In this document: piece after piece, positions 7,804 to 14,986 of the stretch
How the letters are laid out: every line of letters starts with the position of its first letter
Position numbering within the stretch: position 1 is the first letter of the stretch
Source: an uncultured Candidatus Saccharibacteria bacterium
GTDB lineage: Bacteria > Patescibacteriota > Saccharimonadia > Saccharimonadales > Saccharimonadaceae
Direction of reading: 5' to 3'
DNA: 64,000 nt
Assembly: GCA_938033875.1 (NCBI GenBank)
Contig: CALHKG010000014.1
Span: forward strand, 133,490 to 197,489
Notes under the pieces: model-generated
Databases searched by the model: none
Told to the model about the DNA's origin: nothing
What the model saw: only the letters and a program-made list of their open reading frames with translations
Program-made: the position numbers and the translations under genes

Positions 7804-8127
7804 ATGTCATACAAACTTATGAGGGTCGCAGTATTTTTTGATTTGCCGACCAATACCAAAACAGAGCGCAAGGCCGCCACACAGTTCCGTAAATTCTTAT
7901 TGGACGACGGTTTTGACATGCTCCAATACAGCATATATACGCGACTATGTCCAAATCGTGACGTTGCAGAAAAACATATGATGCGAATTAAGAGGCACGC
8001 TCCAGACAGCGGATCGGTGCGATTACTTTATTTAACAGAGCATCAATTTACACACATGCATGTTATTGTTGGCGAAAAAACCACCCAAGAAAAGTCCGTT
8101 CCAGCTGGGCAATTAGCATTTTTCTAA
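7804..8127 (+). CDS. cas2: Cas2 adaptation protein
   Basis: A 107-residue ferredoxin-fold Cas2. The N-terminus MSYKLMRVAVFFDLPT closely follows type II Cas2 proteins, which supports the ATG at 7804 over the internal ATG at 7819; the conserved Asp is in VFFDLP. It begins five bases after the cas1 stop and is the last gene of the cas9-cas1-cas2 operon. Cas2 acts as the dimeric scaffold of the Cas1-Cas2 integrase. AAAAGG abuts the start, which is short for a Shine-Dalgarno spacing; coupling to cas1 may supply initiation. Confidence 0.95.
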   Translation: MSYKLMRVAVFFDLPTNTKTERKAATQFRKFLLDDGFDMLQYSIYTRLCPNRDVAEKHMMRIKRHAPDSGSVRLLYLTEHQFTHMHVIVGEKTTQEKSVPAGQLAFF

Positions 8128-8131
8128 CCAA

Positions 8132-8159
8132 AAATCCCCCTCATAACAGAGGGGGATTT
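8132..8159. terminator. Terminator between cas2 and the CRISPR array
   Basis: A perfect 11-bp stem, AAATCCCCCTC (8132-8142) and GAGGGGGATTT (8149-8159), with a six-base loop. The longer T run (TTTTT) lies on the minus-strand side, so it should stop minus-strand array transcripts best; it can also end the cas operon. Confidence 0.85.
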
Positions 8160-8167
8160 AAGGAAGT

Positions 8168-8646
8168 ATTATATCAATATCTAAATTGTTAGGGAACTAT
8201 AACAACGCTTAGCATGGTCAATTATGCGTATCGATTATATCAATATCTAAATTGTTAGGGAACTATAACCCAAAAACCTACAGAAGCCCGTGAAGCATTA
8301 TTATATCAATATCTAAATTGTTAGGGAACTATAACAGGATTTTACTTTACAGACAACAAAGATATATTATATCAATATCTAAATTGTTAGGGAACTATAA
8401 CATTATTTCAACTTTCCAATAGTCTGCTATTATTATATCAATATCTAAATTGTTAGGGAACTATAACCATCGCCAGCATACGATTGTACTGATAACTATT
8501 ATATCAATATCTAAATTGTTAGGGAACTATAACGCAAGGATAATAAAAAAGGCTACTATATTCATTATATCAATATCTAAATTGTTAGGGAACTATAACA
8601 TTATTTTACTTCATCTCGACAAGAAAACTATTATATCAATATCTAA
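8168..8646 (-). CRISPR. Type II-C CRISPR array, seven full repeats and one truncated repeat
   Basis: Identical 36-bp repeats start at 8168, 8234, 8300, 8366, 8432, 8498 and 8564; a 17-bp partial repeat lies at 8630-8646. All seven spacers are exactly 30 bp (8204, 8270, 8336, 8402, 8468, 8534 and 8600 onward). Read on the minus strand the repeat begins GTTATAGTTCCCTAAC and ends GATATTGATATAAT, so each repeat ends in a perfect extended -10 box and each spacer can be transcribed from its own promoter, as described for Neisseria II-C arrays. The orientation agrees with pairing to the plus-strand tracrRNA. The truncated repeat keeps only the promoter half. Spacer targets were not identified. Confidence 0.97.
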
Positions 8647-8653
8647 TGGAGGC

Positions 8654-8682
8654 TTGCGCAATCTCTTAAAAAGTAGTATTAT
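8654..8682 (+). promoter_or_regulatory. Promoter of a plus-strand small RNA beside the array
   Basis: TTGCGC (8654-8659), 17-base spacer, TATTAT (8677-8682). The -35 and flanks (CTTGCGCAAT) equal those of the tracrRNA promoter at 3174. Confidence 0.5.
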
Positions 8683-8688
8683 GACTGC

Positions 8689-8751
8689 ACAGTTGTTGTG
8701 ATTTGCAACTGTCATTGTATGAAGGCACCTCATTTTTAAGGTGTCTTTTTT
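8689..8751 (+). ncRNA. Small RNA candidate at the leader side of the array
   Basis: The predicted RNA of about 63 nt has a 7-bp hairpin ACAGTTG/CAACTGT and then a terminator stem GGCACCT (8724-8730) with AGGTGTC (8739-8745), followed by six T. It has no antirepeat and no ORF. It overlaps the 3' end of the convergent membrane-protein gene. It could instead be the terminator and leader region only; expression is unproven. Confidence 0.45.
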
Positions 8752-9287
8752 GACGGCTTCGAAAAAAATAATAAATACATTCCAAATACAAGTTTAATTG
8801 CCGAGTCAATATATGCTATCACCTCTAATGGGATATCAGTAAAAATATATCCTACAAAAATATTAATGGCGCAAATAAGACCCAGATATATCATTGACTT
8901 TCCATGGACAAAATAATAGGGGAAGAAATGCAGTGCGGTTGCCATCAGTGCTCCCAGCCAAATCAATCTCCAATTTTCAGTTGCAAAGAATGGACCACCC
9001 AGTAAAACCATTAAAACAAATAGTAAAACAACAGCATACGAGGATACTTTATTTTGAAATTCACTCGAAGGGCCATCAGACAGTCTATTCAGCACCTTTT
9101 TATTCATGTTGATTGAGAAAAAACTAATAACATATCCAATGCTAAATACTTGCATATTTATTATTTGTTTTCCTCCTATTAAAGTAGCTATTGAAATAAT
9201 CGCCGCTATTACAATTAGCCACAATCCGCACGCTCTCTTATAATTGAATTCCAACTTTTCATCTTTATTATAATTTAAAAAAACCAT
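8736..9287 (-). CDS. Small integral membrane protein of unknown function
   Basis: A protein of 183 residues when started at the ATG at 9287, which has GGAG at a good distance and a TGATATAAT promoter box upstream; a longer frame to 9356 exists but includes that promoter. It has about six hydrophobic segments and the stretch RACGLWLIVIAAIISIATLIGG. This is reminiscent of a small family of Firmicutes membrane proteins (possibly DUF6609), which I cannot confirm. It converges on the CRISPR array; nothing shows a defence role. Confidence 0.65.
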   Translation of the reverse strand: MVFLNYNKDEKLEFNYKRACGLWLIVIAAIISIATLIGGKQIINMQVFSIGYVISFFSINMNKKVLNRLSDGPSSEFQNKVSSYAVVLLFVLMVLLGGPFFATENWRLIWLGALMATALHFFPYYFVHGKSMIYLGLICAINIFVGYIFTDIPLEVIAYIDSAIKLVFGMYLLFFSKPSKKTP

Positions 9288-9385
9288 AAATATCTCCGAT
9301 AAAATTATCACTCTTATTATATCACCGCAACGATAAAGCCCAAAAACCGTAAGCATTTATTATCAACATATGATAAACTAATCTT

Positions 9386-9889
9386 ATGGAAGCACTTATA
9401 TTTATAGTAGTAGCCGCAATTATTTTTCTGGTAATTAAAGCAAGGCAGGGGATTGACGGCGACACAAGCCCGATTAAAACCCCAATAAAGAAAGAATATG
9501 TATACATTAAAAAATCTTGTGCAATGACGCCAAGTGAATTATCGTTTTACAAAACACTACACGAAGCAATAAACGGATGTGTAATTATACCTCAGGCTCA
9601 TTTAAGTATGTTTTTAGACCATGAGATAAAAGGGCAAAACTGGAAGGCGGCTTTCGCGAGAATAAACGGCAAATCTGTAGATTTTCTAATTTGCACCAAT
9701 GATATGAAGCCTCTCATAGCTATTGAACTTGATGATAATACTCACAATCAGCCCGATCGGAAAACGCGCGACGATTTTGTCAATTCAATCATAGCCAATA
9801 CTAATATGCCCCTACTGCGATTTAAGGCAGGCGAATGGAACAGTGAAATAATTAAGCACAGAATCACCCAAGCTCTTTCGCAAAATTAG
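9386..9889 (+). CDS. DUF2726-like protein with N-terminal membrane segment
   Basis: A 167-residue protein. Residues 3-18 are a hydrophobic anchor. The rest carries DUF2726-type features: an N-terminal SFYKTLHEAI helix, the DFLICTNDMKPLIAIELDD strand motif, then RDDFVNSI and LLRFKAGEW. The family has a predicted nuclease-like fold (acidic ELDD then a distal Lys), but its function is unknown. The gene is single, with the AT-rich gap downstream. Confidence 0.75.
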   Translation: MEALIFIVVAAIIFLVIKARQGIDGDTSPIKTPIKKEYVYIKKSCAMTPSELSFYKTLHEAINGCVIIPQAHLSMFLDHEIKGQNWKAAFARINGKSVDFLICTNDMKPLIAIELDDNTHNQPDRKTRDDFVNSIIANTNMPLLRFKAGEWNSEIIKHRITQALSQN

Positions 9890-10654
9890 CGATTAAAAAA
9901 CAATAGAACAAAATACGAACTAATTATTAGTTAATTTTTAAGCGTACATAAAGCCGAATCGGCTGAGTATTTATATTGATAAATTTTGCGTGATACAAAC
10001 ATAAATTATAAATCCGAGCCAATGCAAATAAACCAATATACAACATAAAACTCGCCAAGCCAGCAAATAGGGCGGTTTATAAAACAATAAATGACAAAGT
10101 AGGTTAATTTGGTAAAAATGAGATAAATTTATCGCGAAGAAAGACGATGGAATAGTCGTGTTTTAGATATAATTTTAATGTCGCACAATGTACCTTTTAC
10201 GCAATAATAAATGCCGTACAAAGATGAATATACATATGTCTATATATATCCGATAACACCTTATAAAACAAACTTTTTCCCGGTAATTTGGCCAGGGGAT
10301 TCTCTACTATATACAACTTCATAAAACATACTGTTCTTTTATAAAAATATACACCAACAAAATACGAACTTAAAAAATATTTTTTAATTCCAGCACTACA
10401 CATACCGGAGTGCTACATTGATATTTTTACATCAATATAAACTCTGAGTATGCGCGCCGTAAGCTTATTAAGTTTTCCACAACGTATTTTATATTATTTG
10501 ACATTTTTATATTTTTATTGCCCTACTCCCCTAGCTTATCATTTTGCGATTATTTGACTTTTGCATATTTTTATATTGTTATATATATTTTCTACGCCAT
10601 ACAGAAATAGAACAAAAAGAGAACTTACTCTATCCAGAAGAGAAGTTGACCGCC
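9890..10654. other. AT-rich intergenic region without recognised genes
   Basis: About 765 bp of strongly AT-rich sequence. The open frames inside it are short and have no start signals. A 15-bp direct repeat AACAAAATACGAACT occurs at 9907-9921 and 10356-10370. Two TTGAC-type promoter-like stretches with similar flanks occur near 10498 and 10553. The only clear element is the terminator of the dcw operon at its right edge. Confidence 0.6.
10612..10647 (-). terminator. Terminator of the dcw operon
   Basis: Eight bases after the ftsQ stop on the minus strand, AACTTCTCT pairs with AGAG-T-AAGTT (10622-10647), followed by CTCTTTTTG. The stem is weak, but the position and T run fit an intrinsic terminator. 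Confidence 0.55.
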
Positions 10655-11569
10655 CTACTTATAGAACGACCTCTGATCTACCCTGACGTCTATATACCCT
10701 GGCTTCGCGCCGTTATTATCCAAATAATTCAAAGTAGCTATCGCCTGTTTAACCTGAGCTTGAGCAGACCTATCCACCGTCATACGAATCTGAATCTCCC
10801 TGCCCTCGACCTTAAACCAGACTTGGCGTACAGTATTAGCTGGCAGAATAACCTCTGAAACATTCATTTTATGTTGCGAAAATTCAGACACAGCTTGACC
10901 AAGGAAGCTCAAGAATTGATGATTGATGACTTCTTGACCGCCTCTAGTTGGCAGGCCACTTTCATCACGAACAGCAACCATAGGCGCGGCAAAATAGTTC
11001 TGCTCAAAAGTAACGCCACTATCATCAACAAAATAAATCTTATCTCCAGAAGACCATTGAGCCACCGGCTGCCGAAACGTCAATTTAACGGCTGATCGCG
11101 CTAGAAAATCTCCCTCCACGCGAATATTTTTTACCTCAGGAGCTTTCTGTAAAAAGAATTGCTTTAGGTCATTATTATTGAGGAAAAACCGAAATCTCTC
11201 CGCTGGATGAGCGCTGTAATATTCATTAAGAACGCCCACGTATTTATTAGCGTTACTAGAGCTTTTTGTGTCGGGAGTTTGGATTGAAATATTGATTGTC
11301 AATTGAAACAAAAGGAATATCACAACAAGCAGACTTACCGCAGTCGCAAGCATTTTCCGCATTACACGGCGACGTTTTTTCACCAATTCGTGCGTCTCGA
11401 GTCTCTCAGAAGTCTCCAAAGGAGAGGATGTTTGGCGACTATTAAGCGTCCTGTTCCGACGATACGATTGGGCGGGCAAATCCTCGTAATTCTCAGTTCG
11501 ACGACGCGCCGCGATTTCTCGACGACTTAGATTCTCGTCCGATTTTTTCTTAGAGAAGGGGAATTTCAC
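10655..11569 (-). CDS. ftsQ: Cell division protein FtsQ (POTRA domain)
   Basis: A 304-residue bitopic protein with a long basic cytoplasmic tail (about 1-70, many Arg), one transmembrane segment (about 72-92), and an extracytoplasmic POTRA-like and FtsQ domain with VKLTFRQPVAQW and IYFVDDSGVTF motifs. FtsQ links early and late divisome parts through FtsL and FtsB. It is the last gene of the dcw cluster. The GTG start overlaps the murG stop by four bases (GTGA). Sequence identity in this family is low, so synteny carries much of the call. Confidence 0.85.
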   Translation of the reverse strand: MKFPFSKKKSDENLSRREIAARRRTENYEDLPAQSYRRNRTLNSRQTSSPLETSERLETHELVKKRRRVMRKMLATAVSLLVVIFLLFQLTINISIQTPDTKSSSNANKYVGVLNEYYSAHPAERFRFFLNNNDLKQFFLQKAPEVKNIRVEGDFLARSAVKLTFRQPVAQWSSGDKIYFVDDSGVTFEQNYFAAPMVAVRDESGLPTRGGQEVINHQFLSFLGQAVSEFSQHKMNVSEVILPANTVRQVWFKVEGREIQIRMTVDRSAQAQVKQAIATLNYLDNNGAKPGYIDVRVDQRSFYK

Positions 11570-12729
11570 TTTCGCCTGCCCTGCCTTCGCACCGTAGTAA
11601 GAATAATCTTCGCCATATCTTTAGCCGCGTTTGGCTTGGCAAATTTACCAAAGTTGTCGCCCAGACCTTTAAGAATTTTCTGAGATTTTAATACGCCAAT
11701 TATTTTTCGTGCCAAGATTTGGTTGTCCTTATCCAACTCGTCTTCGGAAACTATCAACGCCGCCAATGCGTCCTGGTAAACTTTAGCGTTTTTCAATTGA
11801 TGACCGCCTGTCAAATGGCCGTTGGGGATGATAATCGTCGGTTTATGTAGCGCCGCCAATTCCAGAAGGGTAGTCGCCCCTGCCCTGGTCACGACTATAT
11901 CCGCCGCCGCCAAAACTTCCGCCATTCCGTTGTGAACAAACGCCTGCAATCGCCAGCCTTCTCGCTCGTCGGTTTGCTTGAGAATTTCTTCATATTGTTG
12001 ATTTCCCGATATCAAAAATACCGAAGCCTCGGAAAGCAGGTTTTTCCTAATTGCTACAATCGCGGAATTAATTCGCCCGGCCCCGAGTCCACCGCCAGTA
12101 ATAACAACTAGCGGTTTATTGACATTAAAGCCTAATTTTTCCTTCAATTCTTTCCTCTCAGCCTCAGAATATGGATGGAATTCTGGCGCAACTGGAATGC
12201 CAACATATGAAGCTTTCTCTGGTGGATAATTGTAATATTCAAGCGGCGCACCCGTGCCGATAGCTTTTGCGAAGGGACTCAGCAAGCGATTCGTCAAACC
12301 TGGATGCGCGTCAGAATCATGCAAAACCAACGGAATTCTTAATAGCCGAGCCGCATAGCCAACCGGCAAACAAACATACCCACCCTTAATGAAAATAACA
12401 TCTGGGCGCCACTTCATAAGCTTAAACAAGCTCTGAAAAAATCCAACCATCACCTTAAAACCGTCGCGCAAATTTGGAAATAGAATTGACGGATGTAGAT
12501 GAAATGAGATACTTTTTCCGTGATATCGGCGTAATTTTCCAGCAATAATCAAATCGACCGGAATATTCTCATCGAACTTAGCAAAAATCCCGCGCGCGCT
12601 GGCGCCAAATTTTTTATCGCACCAAAAACGAAGCTCGTGATCACCAGTTTTCTGTAATTCTCTAAATACGGCTACCACTGGCGTAACGTGTCCGCCTGAG
12701 CCGCCGCCGACCGCTAAGATCTTGGCCAC
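11566..12729 (-). CDS. murG: Undecaprenyl-PP-MurNAc-pentapeptide GlcNAc transferase MurG
   Basis: A GT28 transferase that turns lipid I into lipid II on the inner membrane face. The N-terminal loop AVGGGSGGHVTPV and the C-terminal TRAGATTLLELAALHKPTIIIP block, which binds UDP-GlcNAc, are clear. Two GTG starts are possible. The one at 12735 directly abuts AGGAGG, so the GTG at 12729, six bases away, is preferred. The gene overlaps the end of ftsW by about 70 bp, which is unusual but forced because the glycine loop must be included. Confidence 0.93.
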   Translation of the reverse strand: MAKILAVGGGSGGHVTPVVAVFRELQKTGDHELRFWCDKKFGASARGIFAKFDENIPVDLIIAGKLRRYHGKSISFHLHPSILFPNLRDGFKVMVGFFQSLFKLMKWRPDVIFIKGGYVCLPVGYAARLLRIPLVLHDSDAHPGLTNRLLSPFAKAIGTGAPLEYYNYPPEKASYVGIPVAPEFHPYSEAERKELKEKLGFNVNKPLVVITGGGLGAGRINSAIVAIRKNLLSEASVFLISGNQQYEEILKQTDEREGWRLQAFVHNGMAEVLAAADIVVTRAGATTLLELAALHKPTIIIPNGHLTGGHQLKNAKVYQDALAALIVSEDELDKDNQILARKIIGVLKSQKILKGLGDNFGKFAKPNAAKDMAKIILTTVRRQGRRK

Positions 12730-13954
12730 TTTCACCCTCCTCTAATGCTTTATGTGACGTATATTTGGAAATTTGGAAAACTAAACCCAGTGCTGCCGCG
12801 ATAAACAACATGCTTGTACCACCATAGCTTAATAATGGCAATGGGATTCCGGTAAGTGGCGCCAACCCTGTCATTGCGGCAATATTCAGTATCACGTGAG
12901 AGGCAATCCAGCCAAAAATTCCCGCCACAATTAGCCGCAACGTTACGTTCGGAAGCCTCGCGGCTACGTGCAAAATCGACAATAATAAAGCTGTAAATAG
13001 CGCCAATATAGCCATTAAACCGACAAAGCCAAATGTTTCTCCCATGACGGCAAAAATTGAGTCGTTAGTCGCCTCTGGAAGATATCCTGTCGCCTGAACG
13101 CTTTTGCCAATTCCAAGCCCCAGAAGCCCACCAGAACCAATCGCAATCCTGGCCTGCTGAATGTGATAATTCTTGTTCTCCTGACTACTCGTCCCTTTGT
13201 GACTATCGCCTTGCACGAAAGTCATCACGCGCTCGATTCGGTGCGGCGACGTAAAAATCATCACCAAACCACAAAGCGCAACAATTGCCAGAATCTTCTT
13301 GAAAATCTTCCAATAAATTCCAGCCACTAAAATCATTGATAAGATAATCGCTATCAACGAAATTCCCGTTCCCAAGTCTTTTTGCAAAAACACAATCATC
13401 AGTAGTGACAATCCGGAAATGATACCTAGCGGAATGATAGTTTCCTGGATATCGTTTAATTTTCCCTGTTGCGACCGCCGCCCTAAAAATCCCGCCAAAA
13501 ACAATAGCACGCCATATTTGAGCAATTCTGACGGCTGGAAACTTCCCAATACGCCCAATTGGAACCATCGATACGCACCGTTAGTTTCTTGCGCAAACGA
13601 CAAATGAAGTACCGCGCCTGAGAGAAATAGTAAAATGCATAGCGCAAATCCAGCGTAAAGAATGTATTTTGATCTCTCGCCAATAAACCATTTGTACGGC
13701 GTAAAGTAAAACACAGAAAAAGCTATGATGGCAATAAACACACTCGTCAGCTGCTTGCCAAAGAAATACGTATCGCTATAATTCGTGCCGTAAGCGTAGT
13801 TCATCACATTAGCGCGTTGCGGCCCCAGCGCATACATAACAATCAACCCAAGCAGCAACAAAAGTCCCATATAAAGCACAATCTGATACATCGGCCGGTG
13901 ACTTCGAACCGGCTGAGCGATAGATTGACGAGTTTTGGCGACCGAATTACGCAA
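12662..13954 (-). CDS. ftsW: FtsW/RodA/SpoVE-type peptidoglycan glycosyltransferase
   Basis: A 430-residue SEDS protein with about ten membrane segments. The family signature near the end, GIPLPLLSYGGTSMLFIAAALGL, and the ARIAIGSGGLLGLGIG loop are present. It polymerises lipid II together with the class B PBP encoded two genes upstream. The start is a TTG at 13954, five bases after GGAGG and overlapping the mraY stop. The basic C-terminal tail (RRRLRRTR) lies in the murG overlap. Confidence 0.92.
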   Translation of the reverse strand: MRNSVAKTRQSIAQPVRSHRPMYQIVLYMGLLLLLGLIVMYALGPQRANVMNYAYGTNYSDTYFFGKQLTSVFIAIIAFSVFYFTPYKWFIGERSKYILYAGFALCILLFLSGAVLHLSFAQETNGAYRWFQLGVLGSFQPSELLKYGVLLFLAGFLGRRSQQGKLNDIQETIIPLGIISGLSLLMIVFLQKDLGTGISLIAIILSMILVAGIYWKIFKKILAIVALCGLVMIFTSPHRIERVMTFVQGDSHKGTSSQENKNYHIQQARIAIGSGGLLGLGIGKSVQATGYLPEATNDSIFAVMGETFGFVGLMAILALFTALLLSILHVAARLPNVTLRLIVAGIFGWIASHVILNIAAMTGLAPLTGIPLPLLSYGGTSMLFIAAALGLVFQISKYTSHKALEEGESGQDLSGRRRLRRTRYASGSRI

Positions 13955-14984
13955 TATGACCTCCAGCGAGCGCCAGCATCACGCCAATAAACGCCATCAC
14001 ACAGCCAATGACCCAGAAGCGCATCGTCACTTTAGTTTCTGGCCAACCAATCGCCTCCAAGTGATGATGAATCGGCGCAGATAAGAAAATCTTTCTCTTA
14101 AACAGCTTCTTACTGACGATTTGAGTCAAGCTCGATCCCGCCTCAATTACAAATAGCAAGCCAATCACAGGAAGTAGGAGCAAAGAGTCGGTCAGCATTG
14201 CCACAACACCCAAACACGCGCCATAAGCAAAGCTTCCAACATCACCCATGAAGAATCGAGCTGGGTAAATATTGAACCACAAATAACTCAAAAGCACACC
14301 AACAACCGTAAAGCAGAATCCAGCCAATATGACATGTTGTTGCAATAAGGCAATCACACCAAACGCCCCAAAGCTAATACTGAGCAGCCCGCCTGCCAGC
14401 CCGTCCATTCCGTCAGAAATATTAACAGCGTTACCAGTAGCCACCACCGCAAATGCAAACAACGGAACTATCAACCAACCAATATTCACCTCGCCCACAA
14501 ACGGCACATGGAAACTTGCCACGCCCAGTTTGGCAAAGAAAAACCAACCAAGCACTACGCCAATCAACGTGATCAGCGCAAACTTCACTGGACTACGAAG
14601 CCCAGCCGCGCCGCCACCAAGACCACGCAGATTGATAATATCGTCAATTAGCCCGACAATTCCGCCACCAACCAACGCCGCCAGAGGAAGCCAGGTCTGC
14701 GCTCGGTCTAAATTGAAGAAAATCGTCACCACAAAGATTGAAATTACACCAATCACTCCAGCCATCGTCGGGATGTTTCGCCGCAATTTTGCCGCTTGGA
14801 ATTTGGCAAAAACCTTTAGCTTTTTCCCATCAGTGCTTTCCGACCTTTGGCGCTTCCAGAAGCGATATCGATAAGCGAAAAACGTATAAATTGGCGTTAA
14901 AAACATCGCTAGTAAAAACGCGCCGACGCTCAGTAAAAATACGTGCGTCAATTCGTTGGTCATTGTTTGTAAAGCTATTCCCAT
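13947..14984 (-). CDS. mraY: Phospho-N-acetylmuramoyl-pentapeptide transferase MraY
   Basis: A 345-residue polytopic membrane enzyme of about ten segments that moves phospho-MurNAc-pentapeptide to undecaprenyl phosphate, giving lipid I. Diagnostic motifs are GLIDDIINLRG, NAVNISDGMDGLAGG, FFMGDVGSFAYG and APIHHHLEAIGW, with the Asp and His residues for magnesium and catalysis. AAAGGA lies six bases before the ATG, just after the ftsI stop. Confidence 0.97.
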   Translation of the reverse strand: MGIALQTMTNELTHVFLLSVGAFLLAMFLTPIYTFFAYRYRFWKRQRSESTDGKKLKVFAKFQAAKLRRNIPTMAGVIGVISIFVVTIFFNLDRAQTWLPLAALVGGGIVGLIDDIINLRGLGGGAAGLRSPVKFALITLIGVVLGWFFFAKLGVASFHVPFVGEVNIGWLIVPLFAFAVVATGNAVNISDGMDGLAGGLLSISFGAFGVIALLQQHVILAGFCFTVVGVLLSYLWFNIYPARFFMGDVGSFAYGACLGVVAMLTDSLLLLPVIGLLFVIEAGSSLTQIVSKKLFKRKIFLSAPIHHHLEAIGWPETKVTMRFWVIGCVMAFIGVMLALAGGHIA

Positions 14985-14986
14985 AT

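Noticed and set aside
8450..8701. Open frame with repeated SISKLLGNYN-type peptide
   Set aside because: It is the translation of CRISPR repeats and spacers, not a gene.
10197..10403. 68-codon frame on the minus strand in the AT-rich gap
   Set aside because: No start signal or promoter-like spacing, and atypical composition; chance in AT-rich sequence.
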